A stretch of DNA of 38,173 nucleotides from Desulfovibrio sp. (GTDB lineage Bacteria > Desulfobacterota > Desulfovibrionia > Desulfovibrionales > Desulfovibrionaceae), in NCBI GenBank assembly GCA_016284885.1, contig JAEEPQ010000007.1, positions 1 through 38,173 of the forward strand, in the 5' to 3' direction. Positions 17,172 through 27,713 of the stretch are shown one piece after another (the stretch's first letter is position 1; every line of letters begins with the position of its first letter). The notes under the pieces were generated by a model that saw nothing but the letters and a program-made list of their open reading frames with translations, had not been told where the DNA came from and did no database searches. The position numbers were made by a program, and so were the translations under genes.

Positions 17172-18101
17172 ATGCAGGAGTTCTCCCTTCTTTTCCCAGG
17201 CCAGGGCGCCCAGATCCCCGGCATGGGTCGCGACGTAGCCGACAGCTCCAAGGACGCCATGGACATCTGGAAGAAGGCCGAAGCCGCCAGCGGACTGCCC
17301 CTGAGGGGCATCTACTGGGAGGGCGACAAGGAGGCCATGGCCGACACCCGCGCCCTCCAGCCGGCGCTCACCGCCATGAACCTCTCCCTGTGGCAGGCGC
17401 TCTCCAGGAACGTGCGCCCCCAGGCCTGCGCAGGCCACAGCCTCGGCGAATACAGCGCCCTGTGCGCGGCCGGCGTGCTCGACCTCGACACGACCCTGGC
17501 CGCCGTCTCGCTCAGAGGCGCCCTCATGGCCGACTGCGACCCCGACAGGAAGGGCGCCATGGCGGCCATCGTGAAGCTTGCCCTGGAGGAGGTGGAGACC
17601 ATGGTGGCCGAGACCGCCAGGGAGACCGGCCTCACCATTCTCATTGCCAACTACAACACCCCGGGCCAGTACGTCGTCTCCGGCGACCGCGAGGCCGTGG
17701 ACATGGTGGGCCAGAAGGCCAAGGCGGCCAAGGGCCGCGCCATCGCCCTCGAGGTGAGCGGCGCCTTCCACTCCCCGCGCATGCAGGGCGCCTGCGACGA
17801 ACTGGCCAAGATGCTGAAGAAGGCCGTCTGGCGCAAGCCTTCCTGCCCCGTCTACTCCAACGTCACCGGCGGCCCTCTGGCCGACGGCGAGAGCATTAAG
17901 GACGCCATGCTGGTCCAGATGGTCTCTCCGGTGCGCTGGATAGACATCATGGAGAGCATGCACCGCGACGGCATGCGCGCCTATCTGGAAGCGGGCCCCA
18001 AGGCCGTGCTCGGCAAGATGGTGTCCAAGTGCGTCCCCTCCATGGACGGCGTGAGCGTGGGCCTTGCCTGCGACCAGGCCTCCCTGGAGAGCTACCTCTA
18101 G
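17172..18101 (+). CDS. fabD: ACP S-malonyltransferase
   Basis: MQEFSLLFPGQGAQIPGMG, GHSLGEYSALCAAGVL, VSGAFHSPRMQGAC, VYSNVTGGP. Confidence 0.9.
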   Translation: MQEFSLLFPGQGAQIPGMGRDVADSSKDAMDIWKKAEAASGLPLRGIYWEGDKEAMADTRALQPALTAMNLSLWQALSRNVRPQACAGHSLGEYSALCAAGVLDLDTTLAAVSLRGALMADCDPDRKGAMAAIVKLALEEVETMVAETARETGLTILIANYNTPGQYVVSGDREAVDMVGQKAKAAKGRAIALEVSGAFHSPRMQGACDELAKMLKKAVWRKPSCPVYSNVTGGPLADGESIKDAMLVQMVSPVRWIDIMESMHRDGMRAYLEAGPKAVLGKMVSKCVPSMDGVSVGLACDQASLESYL

Positions 18102-18149
18102 CGGGCGCCCTCCCCCCTCGGCGTCAACGATTTTCAGGAGTTTCAAGAC

Positions 18150-19805
18150 ATGCAGGCATTCGACATCGTGCGCTCCGCGCTGGCGGACTTCCTCAAGGAA
18201 AAAGGACTGGAATGGCCGGCCAAGGCCGTGGTGGAGCCGCCCAAGGATCCCAGGCACGGCGACTGCGCCACCAACATGGCGCTCCTTTTGGCAAAGCCCC
18301 TCAGGAAGTCCCCGCGGGACGTGGCCGCCGAGCTCTGCGCCTTCCTCGAGGCGCACGGCCAAGACGTCGAAAAGGCCGAGAGCGCAGGACCCGGCTTCTG
18401 CAACGTCACCTTCTCCCAGGACTTCTGGCGCCGGGTCGTCCTCGAGGCCGAGGAGCAGGGCGATGCCTTCGGCGCCTCCGACGCCGGCAAGGGCAGAAAG
18501 TGCCTCGTCGAATACGTTTCCGCCAACCCGACGGGTCCCCTGCACGTGGGCCACGGCAGGGGCGCCGCGGCCGGCGACAGCCTCGCCCGCATCCTGCGCA
18601 AGGCCGGCTACGAGGTCACGACCGAATACTACATCAACGATGCAGGCCGGCAGATGCGCCTGCTGGGCCTGGCCGTCTGGTACCGCCTCAGAGGCCTCGC
18701 CGGCCGGCCCATGCCCGAGCCCGAGGAGTACTACCGCGGCGCCTACATCGTCGACATCGCCCGCGAGATGCTGGAGCAGGATCCCGGCCTCGCCGGGCTT
18801 TCCGACGCCGAAGGGCAGGACCGCTGCTACGAGTACGCCAAGGACCAGATCCTTGCCGGCATCAAAAAGGATCTCGACGAGTTCCGCGTGGAGCACCAGG
18901 TCTGGTTCTCCGAGAAGACCCTGGTCGACGGCGGCAAGGTGGACAGGGCCTTCCAGGCGCTCAAGGACGCCGGCTACACCTACGAGAAGGACGGCGCCCT
19001 GTGGTTTGCGACCTCGAAGCTCGGCGACGACAAGGACAGGGTGCTGCGCAAGTCCGACGGATCCCTCACCTACTTCGCCTCCGACATCGCCTACCACCAC
19101 GACAAGTACGGGCGCGGCTTCGACTGGCTCATCGACGTCTGGGGCGCAGACCACCACGGCTACGTCCCGCGCATGAAGGCCGCCGTCCAGGCCATGGGCC
19201 GGGATCCCGGCTCCTTCGACGTGGTGCTCATCCAGCTCGTCAACCTGCTGGTTGCCGGCAAGCCCGTGGAGATGTCCACCCGCAAGGGAACCTTCGAAAC
19301 CCTCGCCGACGTAGTCAAGGAAGTGGGCGTGGACGCGGCCCGCTTCATGTTCCTCTCGCGCAAGACCGACGCAGCCGTGGACTTCGACCTCGAGGCCGTG
19401 AAGCAGCGCACCATGGAGAACCCGGTCTACTACGTCCAGTACGCCCACGCCCGCATCAAGGCGGTGCTCCGCAGGGCGGAGGAAGCCGGCTTCGTCCTGC
19501 CCGCGCGCTCGGAGCTCAAGGACCTGGCAGGCCTTGCCAGCCAGGACGACATGCTCCTGCTGCGCAAGCTGGCCCTCTTCCAGGACATGGTGGAGACGGC
19601 AGCCAGGACCCTCAACGTGCACCACGTGAGCCACTACCTCATGGAGCTGGCCCAGATGCTGCACAGCTACTACACCAAGTACCCCATCCTCAAGGCGGAA
19701 ACGAAGGCGCTCGCCTGCGCCCGCCTGGCCCTGCTGCGCGCGGCCGCCCAAGCCGTTGCCAGCGGCCTTGCCCTCATGGGCGTGAGCGCCCCCGAGCACA
19801 TGTAG
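18150..19805 (+). CDS. argS: Arginyl-tRNA synthetase
   Basis: 551 aa; VEYVSANPTGPLHVGHGRGAAAGDSLARIL, YFASDIAYHHDKYGRGFDWLIDVWGADHHGYVPRMKAA, MSTRKGTFETLADVVKEVGVDAARFMFL. Confidence 0.97.
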   Translation: MQAFDIVRSALADFLKEKGLEWPAKAVVEPPKDPRHGDCATNMALLLAKPLRKSPRDVAAELCAFLEAHGQDVEKAESAGPGFCNVTFSQDFWRRVVLEAEEQGDAFGASDAGKGRKCLVEYVSANPTGPLHVGHGRGAAAGDSLARILRKAGYEVTTEYYINDAGRQMRLLGLAVWYRLRGLAGRPMPEPEEYYRGAYIVDIAREMLEQDPGLAGLSDAEGQDRCYEYAKDQILAGIKKDLDEFRVEHQVWFSEKTLVDGGKVDRAFQALKDAGYTYEKDGALWFATSKLGDDKDRVLRKSDGSLTYFASDIAYHHDKYGRGFDWLIDVWGADHHGYVPRMKAAVQAMGRDPGSFDVVLIQLVNLLVAGKPVEMSTRKGTFETLADVVKEVGVDAARFMFLSRKTDAAVDFDLEAVKQRTMENPVYYVQYAHARIKAVLRRAEEAGFVLPARSELKDLAGLASQDDMLLLRKLALFQDMVETAARTLNVHHVSHYLMELAQMLHSYYTKYPILKAETKALACARLALLRAAAQAVASGLALMGVSAPEHM

Positions 19806-19854
19806 CAGCCTGTGCGCCCGCGACCTGCGGGCGCCATCCCCCAGGGAGAATGCC

Positions 19855-20583
19855 ATGGCAATGCATCTGCAGAACTTCTTCCGGCAGACCCAGGGGCGCG
19901 ACGGCACGTCCCACTTCGTCGTGACCCTGAGCGCGCCCGCCTTCGCGCTTGCCGTCGCCGTCGTCGCCGTGACCCTCGGCTGGTGCTTCTTCATGGGCTT
20001 CATGGTCGGTCGCGGCCAAAACCCGGAAAAGCACCTCGAGGAGATTGCGGGCATGCTGCAGCCGGCAGGCCAGCAGGCCCAGGCGCCTGCCGCGAAGCCC
20101 GAAGACGCCGCGCAGGGCCAGGACGGCGCTGCCGGACAAGGCGGGCAGGACGGCCCCGGCGGCCAGGATGCGGGCGCCCAGGGCGCCGAAGCGGGACAGG
20201 ACGCCACAGGCCAGGACGTCGAGGAAGCAGGCCAGGCCCAGCGCTCTCAGGCCCAGAAGCCGCAGGCGCCGGCGGTTCCGGCGCAGGCGCCGCTCAAGGA
20301 CGCCATCAAGCCCAAGCCCCAGGACAAGCCCAAGGCTGAGCCTGCCGTTCCCACCTTCACCTACACCTACCGCCTGGCCACGGTGAAGTCGCAGGAGGCC
20401 GCCAAGAGCGAGCAGAAGCGCTACGCCCGCAAGGGCTTCAGCTGCGTCATCCGCAACCTCGGCACGGGCTTCAGCCTCAACCTCACCGTCACGGGCACGG
20501 AGAAGGACGACCAGGCCCTGCGCCAGAAGCTCAAGAGCGCCGGCCTCGGCGCCCCCATGCTCCTCTCCAAGAAGAAGCGCTAG
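19855..20583 (+). CDS. SPOR-domain membrane protein
   Basis: One TM (FALAVAVVAVTLGWCFFMGFMVGRG), G/Q/A/D-rich linker, C-terminal SPOR-like module (YRLATVKSQEAAKSEQKRYARKGFSCVIRNLGTGFSLNLTVTGTEKDDQALRQKLKSAGL). Confidence 0.75.
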   Translation: MAMHLQNFFRQTQGRDGTSHFVVTLSAPAFALAVAVVAVTLGWCFFMGFMVGRGQNPEKHLEEIAGMLQPAGQQAQAPAAKPEDAAQGQDGAAGQGGQDGPGGQDAGAQGAEAGQDATGQDVEEAGQAQRSQAQKPQAPAVPAQAPLKDAIKPKPQDKPKAEPAVPTFTYTYRLATVKSQEAAKSEQKRYARKGFSCVIRNLGTGFSLNLTVTGTEKDDQALRQKLKSAGLGAPMLLSKKKR

Positions 20584-20616
20584 GCCCAGGCCTCAAGGCG
20601 CGCCCAAAGGGACGCT

Positions 20617-21405
20617 ATGAAGGACAACATCTTTGCGGCCGTGGGCCGGACCTTTCTGGAAGCCGTCGGCTTCATGGGAAGCGTGGCGATCTTTCTCTTC
20701 GAGGGCCTTGTCCAGACCTTTGCCAGCGCCAAGATCTTCCCCAGGTCGCTGCGCCAGATCTACGTCATTGGCCACAAGTCTCTCTTCCTCATCCTGCTCA
20801 TCAGCCTCTTCTGCGGCATGGTGCTGGGACTCCAGGGCTACTACACGCTCATCAAGTTCGGCTCCGTGGGCTTCCTCGGCGCCGTGGTCTCCCTCTCGCT
20901 CATCCGCGAGCTCGGCCCCGTGCTCACCGCCATCATGCTCACCGGCCGCGCCGGATCCTCCATGACGGCGGAGATCGGCGTCATGCGCATCACGGACCAG
21001 ATCGACGCCCTCGACGTCATGGACATCAACTCCATGTCCTATCTGGTGAGCCCGCGCCTGGCGGCCTCCCTGGTCTCCTTCCCCCTGCTCACCGCCGTCT
21101 TCGACGTGGTGGGCATCGTCGGCGGCTACCTCACGGGCGTCGCCATGCTCAACATGAACCAGGGCGCCTACTTCTACCGCATCTCCTCCTCGGTAAGCAT
21201 GGACGACATCGTCTGCGGCTTCGTCAAGGCCGTGGTCTTCGGCCTGCTGGTGACGACCGTGTGCTGCCACCAGGGCTACTACACCCACAGGCGCCGAGAC
21301 AGCGTGGGACCGGAGGCCGTCGGCAACGCCACCACGAGCGGCGTGGTCATCTCCTGCGTTCTCATTCTGGCCTCGGACTACGTGCTCACCTCCATCTTCC
21401 TCTAA
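20617..21405 (+). CDS. mlaE: MlaE-family ABC transporter permease
   Basis: GMVLGLQGYYTLIKFGSVGFLGAVVSLSLIRELGPVLTAIMLTGRAGSSMTAEIGVMRITDQIDALDVMDI. Confidence 0.94.
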   Translation: MKDNIFAAVGRTFLEAVGFMGSVAIFLFEGLVQTFASAKIFPRSLRQIYVIGHKSLFLILLISLFCGMVLGLQGYYTLIKFGSVGFLGAVVSLSLIRELGPVLTAIMLTGRAGSSMTAEIGVMRITDQIDALDVMDINSMSYLVSPRLAASLVSFPLLTAVFDVVGIVGGYLTGVAMLNMNQGAYFYRISSSVSMDDIVCGFVKAVVFGLLVTTVCCHQGYYTHRRRDSVGPEAVGNATTSGVVISCVLILASDYVLTSIFL

Positions 21406-21414
21406 GGAGCGGCC

Positions 21415-22230
21415 ATGGCAAGCTGGGACATACGCTTCGACCGCCTCCAGGCGGGCTACGGCGAGCGCAGGGTGCTCACCGACGTCAACGGCGTCCTTCC
21501 CGGAGGCGCCGTCTCGGTGATCCTCGGCGGCTCCGGCTGCGGCAAGTCCACCCTTCTGCGCCAGATCATCGGCCTCTCCAAGCCCATGGGCGGCAGCATC
21601 GTCATCGGCGGACAGGACATCTCGACCATGGACAGGAAGGCCTTCCGAAGGCTGCGCCGCCACATGGGCGTGCTCTTCCAGGACGGCGCCCTGCTCGGCG
21701 CCCTGACGCTCGGGGAAAACGCGGTCCTGCCGCTCTCCGAGCACCTCTCCCTGCCGAAGGACCTTTTACGCCGGGAGGCTCTGCGGGTGCTTTCCATGGT
21801 GGGGCTCGCCGAGTTCATCGACTACTACCCTAACGAGCTCTCCGGCGGCATGCGCAAGCGCGCAGGGCTCGCCCGCGCCATCGTCGCGGAACCCAGGATC
21901 CTGCTCTGCGACGAGCCCACCTCGGGCCTCGATCCCATCACGGCAGCCCGCATGGACGATCTGCTCCTCTCCATGCACCGCCACTACCCCGACATGACCA
22001 TCGTCGTGGTCAGCCACGACCTCGACAGCCTCGAGCGCATCGCCGGCCACGTGCTCGTGCTCAGGGACGGCGTCTCCTCCTTCTGCGGCAAGCTCGAGGA
22101 GCTCAGAAAGGCCGACGATCCCTACCTCAGGCAATTCCTGCGCCGCGATGCCGGCGAGGTCAACGACTGCGGAGCCCAGGCAATGGACGGCACCGTTGCG
22201 GCCAGCCTCAAGCGCTGGCTCGAGAGCTGA
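21415..22230 (+). CDS. mlaF: MlaF-family ABC transporter ATP-binding protein
   Basis: Walker A GGSGCGKSTLL, signature LSGGMRKRAGLARAI, Walker B ILLCDEPTSGLDP; follows mlaE by 9 nt. Confidence 0.94.
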   Translation: MASWDIRFDRLQAGYGERRVLTDVNGVLPGGAVSVILGGSGCGKSTLLRQIIGLSKPMGGSIVIGGQDISTMDRKAFRRLRRHMGVLFQDGALLGALTLGENAVLPLSEHLSLPKDLLRREALRVLSMVGLAEFIDYYPNELSGGMRKRAGLARAIVAEPRILLCDEPTSGLDPITAARMDDLLLSMHRHYPDMTIVVVSHDLDSLERIAGHVLVLRDGVSSFCGKLEELRKADDPYLRQFLRRDAGEVNDCGAQAMDGTVAASLKRWLES

Positions 22231-22235
22231 GCTCA

Positions 22236-22251
22236 GGGGCTGGAAAGCCCC
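22236..22251 (+). repeat. Small hairpin with GGAA tetraloop between mlaF and mlaD
   Basis: ggggct-ggaa-agcccc in the 115-nt gap, 6 nt after the mlaF stop. Confidence 0.45.
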
Positions 22252-22345
22252 TTGCCGCCGGGCATCCAGCTTGCCTTGCAGGCTGCCGGAAGCTATATTT
22301 CCCATGTTTTACCGCGCTCGCAGCGCTTCTTGAGGAACAGCATTC

Positions 22346-22804
22346 ATGAACAGCAGCACCCGCGCCACGGCCGTCGGCGTCTTCGTCCTCATCGGCCTCC
22401 TCTGCGTCGCCTACATGACGGTCAAGCTCGGCAAAATGGAGCTCTTCACCGGCGACGGCTTCGAGCTGACGGCCCGCTTCACCAACGTCTCAGGCCTTCG
22501 GGTCGGCGCAGACGTGGAAATGGCCGGCATTCCCGTGGGGCATGTGCAGAGCATCGTCCTCCACCGCACGGAGACCGACACCCTCGCCGTGGTCACCATG
22601 CGCTTCGAGCGGGATCTCAAGATCCCTGACGACACCATTGCCTCGGTCAAGACCGCAGGCCTCATCGGCGACAAGTTCATAGCCGTCACCCCCGGCGGAT
22701 CCCCCGACATCCTGCCGCGGGGCGGCGAGATCAGCGACACGGAGCCCGCCGTTGATCTGGGCTCGCTTATCAGCAAATACGCTTTCGGAGATGTGAAAAA
22801 ATGA
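22346..22804 (+). CDS. mlaD: MlaD-family (MCE domain) protein
   Basis: ATAVGVFVLIGLLCVAYMTVKLG...ELTARFTNVSGLRVGADVEMAGIPVGHVQSI...VKTAGLIGDKFIAVTPGG; ATGA overlap with mlaC. Confidence 0.93.
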   Translation: MNSSTRATAVGVFVLIGLLCVAYMTVKLGKMELFTGDGFELTARFTNVSGLRVGADVEMAGIPVGHVQSIVLHRTETDTLAVVTMRFERDLKIPDDTIASVKTAGLIGDKFIAVTPGGSPDILPRGGEISDTEPAVDLGSLISKYAFGDVKK

Positions 22805-23448
22805 GCACTGCACGCTTCACCGCCTTCCGCGCGGGCGTCATCGCCCTGGCCTTTGCCTTTGTCCTGCTGGCGGCCTACGCCTGCGAGGCGGCCTCGCCCT
22901 CCCGCCAGACCCTGGAAAACTCCATCACCCGCGTCCTCAACTTCATCAAGGATCCCGGCTACGTCAATCCGGCCACCCGCGGCCCCCTGCGCCGGCAAAT
23001 CGAGGACGAAGTCTACCACATCTTCGACTTCACCGAATTCTCCGCCCGCACCGTCGGCCAGCGCTGGAGCACCTTCACGCCCCAGCAGCAGAAGAAGTTC
23101 TCCGATGCCTTCGCCGAACTGCTCCTGTGCACCTACCTTGGCAAGATCGACGGCTACAACGGCGAGAAGGTCGCCTTCGTGGGCGAGCGCGCCAACCAGG
23201 CCGGCGACCGCGTGGAGCAGAAGACCCTTCTCACCATGAAGGACGGCAAGAAGATCCCCGTGGACTACAGGATGATGCCCAAGAACGGCGGCTGGTGCGT
23301 CTACGACGTCATCGTCGAGGGCGTGAGCCTCGTCAAGAACTACCGCACCCAGTTCCAGGACATCCTGCAGACCTCGAGCCCCGACGAGCTCACCGCCCGC
23401 GTCAAGACCAAGGCCCTCGAAGCCAGGAATGCCGGCAATGCTAAGTAG
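22801..23448 (+). CDS. mlaC: MlaC-family periplasmic phospholipid-binding protein
   Basis: Signal peptide; FDFTEFSARTVGQRWSTFTPQQQKKFSDAFAELLLCTYLGKIDGY...DYRMMPKNGGWCVYDVIVEGVSLVKNYRTQFQ. Confidence 0.93.
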   Translation: MSTARFTAFRAGVIALAFAFVLLAAYACEAASPSRQTLENSITRVLNFIKDPGYVNPATRGPLRRQIEDEVYHIFDFTEFSARTVGQRWSTFTPQQQKKFSDAFAELLLCTYLGKIDGYNGEKVAFVGERANQAGDRVEQKTLLTMKDGKKIPVDYRMMPKNGGWCVYDVIVEGVSLVKNYRTQFQDILQTSSPDELTARVKTKALEARNAGNAK

Positions 23449-24388
23449 CACATTCGCCGGACGCTTCCTGCCGCTCGCCCTCGCTCTGCTTCTGGGGCTG
23501 GCAGTCCTGCATGTCCCTGCCGGAGCCAAGGCCAGCCAGCAGCCGACGGCAGCGCAGCGGCCCGGCGCCGTGACAGCCCGCGTCAACGTCGCCAAGCCCG
23601 CCGGCACGAAGGACGCCGTGCCCTCCGCCGTCTACGGTCAGCGCGGCGGCGGACTGCCCACGACAGGCATCTTTGTCAGGAAGAAGCGCTCCCTCGAACA
23701 GCAGGTCACCGCCTCCATCGACGAGCTCGAGGAGCTCGACGACTACGCCAGCGGCGAGCCCCAGCTCATTGCCGACCCCATCGAGCCCTGGAACCGCTTC
23801 TGGTTCGGCTTCAACGACATTTTCTACCTTTACGTGGCCAACCCTGCCTACCGCTTCTGGGAGACCGTCACGCCGAGGCAGCTGCGCACCGGCATCAGCA
23901 ACGTCTTCCGCAACCTGCTCTTCCCCATGCGCTTCATCAACAACCTGCTCCAGTTCCGCTTCAAGGAGGCGGGCGTGGAGTTCGGGCGCTTCATCGTCAA
24001 CTCCACGGCCGGCCTCGGTGGGCTCGTGGACATCGCCAAGCACAAGAAGACCATCGTCCCCGTGCATCCGGAAGGCGAGGACTTCGGTCAGACGCTCGGC
24101 CGCTGGGGCTTTGGGCACGGCTTCTACATCGTCTGGCCCTTCATCGGCCCCTCCTCGGTGCGCGAAACCTTCGGCCGGGCCGGCGACTACTTCCTGTATC
24201 CTGCCTTCTGGGCATCCTACGCCATCCACCCCTGGTACGTGCCCACGGGCATCCAGACCGGCTTCTTTTTCAACGACCTCGATGACGTGCTTCCCACCTA
24301 CTTCGATCTGAAGAAGGCGGCCGTGGATCCCTACATCATGATGCGCGAGGCCTGGGTCAAGCACCGCGCCGTGCAGGTCGCCCGCTAG
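23429..24388 (+). CDS. mlaA: MlaA (VacJ) family lipoprotein-like protein
   Basis: DPIEPWNRFWFGFNDIFYLYVANPAYRFWETVTPRQLRTGISNVFRNLLFPMRFINNLLQ...GFGHGFYIVWPFIGPSSVRETFGRAGDYFLYP. Alternative start ATG at 23438. Confidence 0.93.
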   Translation: MPAMLSSTFAGRFLPLALALLLGLAVLHVPAGAKASQQPTAAQRPGAVTARVNVAKPAGTKDAVPSAVYGQRGGGLPTTGIFVRKKRSLEQQVTASIDELEELDDYASGEPQLIADPIEPWNRFWFGFNDIFYLYVANPAYRFWETVTPRQLRTGISNVFRNLLFPMRFINNLLQFRFKEAGVEFGRFIVNSTAGLGGLVDIAKHKKTIVPVHPEGEDFGQTLGRWGFGHGFYIVWPFIGPSSVRETFGRAGDYFLYPAFWASYAIHPWYVPTGIQTGFFFNDLDDVLPTYFDLKKAAVDPYIMMREAWVKHRAVQVAR

Positions 24389-24394
24389 CGGCGT

Positions 24395-25351
24395 ATGGGC
24401 CAGCTCGACATCCAGGGCCTTGGCGTTGCCTTCGAGGACGGCGATGGACGGCTTCTGCCGGCCGTGCAGGACGTCTCCTTCAGCGTCAAGGAGGCCTGCG
24501 TCACCTGCCTCGTGGGCGAGTCCGGCTGCGGCAAGAGCCTCACCGCCAAGGCCTGCATGCGCCTCCTGCCCGCCCAGGCCCGCGTCGCAGGCGCCGTCTC
24601 ATTCGACGGCCTGGACCTGCTGAGCCTGCCTGAGCGCCGCATGCGCTCCCTGCGGGGAAGGGAGCTTGCCATGATCTTCCAGGAGCCCATGACGGCCCTC
24701 AACCCGGTGCTCACCGTGGGCTTCCAGGCTGCGGAGCCCCTGCGCACGCATCTGGGGCTCTCGAAGCGGGAGGCCAGGGAGCGGGTGGTGGAGCTCTTCC
24801 GGCAGGTCAACATCCCCTCGCCCGAAGCACGCTTCGACGTCTATCCCCACGAGCTCTCCGGCGGCATGCGCCAGCGCGTCATGATAGCCATGGCCCTTGC
24901 CTGCGGGCCCAAGGTGCTCCTGGCCGACGAGCCGACGACGGCCCTCGACCCCACCATCCAGGGCCAGATCTTGAGCATACTGCAGGAGCAGCGGGAGCAG
25001 CGGGGCATGAGCGTGCTACTCATCACCCACGACCTTGGCGTCGTCGCCCAGACGGCCGGTATGGTGGGCGTCATGTACGCCGGCAGGCTCGTCGAGTTCG
25101 GCACGGTGCGCGATGTCCTGCTCTCCCCGCGCCACCCCTACACCCAGGGCCTCATGGCCTCGGCGCCATCCAAGGACGCCATGCTGCTCAAGCGCCTGCC
25201 GGCCATTGCCGGCACGGTGCCTCCGCTCGGCAAGATTCCTCAGGGCTGCCCCTTCCATCCGCGCTGCCCCAGCGCCGCGCCAGCGTGCCGGGAAGCCCTG
25301 CCGCCGGAGCGGGAAGACGGTGGCCACAGAACGCTGTGCTGGCAGGCCTGA
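24395..25351 (+). CDS. Oligopeptide/dipeptide ABC transporter ATP-binding protein (OppD/DppD type)
   Basis: Walker [47 protein letters not shown]-terminal oligo_HPY-like module [26 protein letters not shown]. Confidence 0.93.
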   Translation: MGQLDIQGLGVAFEDGDGRLLPAVQDVSFSVKEACVTCLVGESGCGKSLTAKACMRLLPAQARVAGAVSFDGLDLLSLPERRMRSLRGRELAMIFQEPMTALNPVLTVGFQAAEPLRTHLGLSKREARERVVELFRQVNIPSPEARFDVYPHELSGGMRQRVMIAMALACGPKVLLADEPTTALDPTIQGQILSILQEQREQRGMSVLLITHDLGVVAQTAGMVGVMYAGRLVEFGTVRDVLLSPRHPYTQGLMASAPSKDAMLLKRLPAIAGTVPPLGKIPQGCPFHPRCPSAAPACREALPPEREDGGHRTLCWQA

Positions 25352-25369
25352 GCCACCTTTTCCCGCTTC

Positions 25370-25407
25370 GCGCCAAGGCAGGCGACAGGCCGCAGGGGCC
25401 TTGGCGC
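25370..25407. terminator. Hairpin between convergent oppD-like and hydrolase genes
   Basis: gcgccaaggc ... gccttggcgc, 10-bp stem without a clear T tract. Confidence 0.4.
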
Positions 25408-25467
25408 AGCCCAGGGATTCCGGGGATGCTACGGACCTTGCGCAGAAGAAGGTCGCAGACTCAAGCC

Positions 25468-26418
25468 TTAAGCGGGATGCCTGCGCAGAGCAAAGTCCCT
25501 GAGTTCCTCCAGGGCCGCCCGGCTTTCCGGCAGATCCGGCAGCAGGAGCGCAAAGTCGTGCGGCATGCCGGGATAGACCGTAAGGGAGACCTCGACGCCG
25601 TCCCTGGCGGCCTTGGCTGCCAGCGCCAGCGCATCGTCCAGGATGGCTTCGTGCCCGCCGGCCTGGATAAGCAGGGGCGGAAGGCCCGAGAGATCCGCAT
25701 AGACCGGCGAGAGCCTCGGATCAGAGATGTCAAGGCTGCCGGCGTAGGGTGAAGGCCTGCTCACCGCATGATGGAGGGGGGCTCCCTCCCCGAGCACGCA
25801 GTCGCGCCTGGAGTTGGCCCGCCTTGAGGGCGAGTCCAGCTCCATGCAGGCCCAGGGCGAGAGCAGCGCGAGGAAGCCCGGCTGTGCACGGCCCTGGCGC
25901 TTGAGCTCGAGGCAGAGCGCCAGCGCCAGATTGGCGCCCGCCGAGTCGGCGCACAGCACGATGTCCGAAGCCTTGCGCCCTTGACTGCGCAGAGCATCCC
26001 AGGCCGTCACGGCGTCCTCAAGGGCTGCCGGATAGACGTGCTGGGGCGCCAGCCTGTAGTGGACCATCCAGGCCTCGCCGGCGCCCACGCAGGGCGCCTG
26101 CAGCGCGGCCATCCTGCGGAAGATATCCTGCATGGCGAGCTGGTAGCCTCCGCCGTGCAGCTGCAGGAGCACGCGCGAGCTCTGGATCGCGGGCATCGCC
26201 AGGCGCTCCAGCTTCAGCCCCTTCGATCTGATGCGCTCGTGGATCCAGCCTTCCGGGAGCTGGAAGCGGACTGGTTCCCGCCCGCTGAAGAAGGCCGCCA
26301 TGCGCTCCGCCACCCTGGCCAGCCGCCCGCTTTCGTCGCTGCTGCCGTTCACTGCCATGACTCCGTTCCCGCCTCCGTCCCTGCCGGTGCAGGCTGCGGC
26401 TTGCGCCTTGCCGTGCAC
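25468..26418 (-). CDS. Alpha/beta hydrolase (HSL/acetyl-esterase-like)
   Basis: LLQLHGGGYQLAM (HGGG oxyanion motif), CADSAGANLALAL (DSAG), LSPVYADLSGLPPLLIQAGGHEAILDDALALA, GMPHDFALL. The start codon is uncertain. Confidence 0.88.
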   Translation of the reverse strand: MHGKAQAAACTGRDGGGNGVMAVNGSSDESGRLARVAERMAAFFSGREPVRFQLPEGWIHERIRSKGLKLERLAMPAIQSSRVLLQLHGGGYQLAMQDIFRRMAALQAPCVGAGEAWMVHYRLAPQHVYPAALEDAVTAWDALRSQGRKASDIVLCADSAGANLALALCLELKRQGRAQPGFLALLSPWACMELDSPSRRANSRRDCVLGEGAPLHHAVSRPSPYAGSLDISDPRLSPVYADLSGLPPLLIQAGGHEAILDDALALAAKAARDGVEVSLTVYPGMPHDFALLLPDLPESRAALEELRDFALRRHPA

Positions 26419-26534
26419 CGCTCTCCCTCCCGTCCGGAAAAGACCTCCAGTCCAGACGCGAGCCTCTCGCGCGCCGCAGCCAGAAAGCGTACAGGCCCGA
26501 AGGCCACGTCCGGGGTCTCAGCCTGAAAAGGGAA

Positions 26535-26566
26535 AAGGCTGGACCCTGGCGACAGGATCCAGCCTT
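26535..26566 (-). terminator. Rho-independent terminator after ilvC
   Basis: Minus strand AAGGCTGGATCCTGTCGCCAGGGTCCAGCCTTTTCCCTTTTC. Confidence 0.75.
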
Positions 26567-26596
26567 GCTTGCACGATGTGCCTGACGGCAGACGGG

Positions 26597-27697
<1,101 letters not shown>

Positions 27698-27713
27698 GAA
27701 ATGGTCGCTGATG

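Noticed and set aside
16962-20207. 1081 aa minus-strand ORF
   Set aside because: Antisense shadow across fabD, argS and the SPOR gene, all confidently identified on the plus strand.
20060-20280. Low-complexity G/Q/A/D coding repeats in the SPOR gene
   Set aside because: A typical disordered periplasmic linker, not a DNA repeat array.
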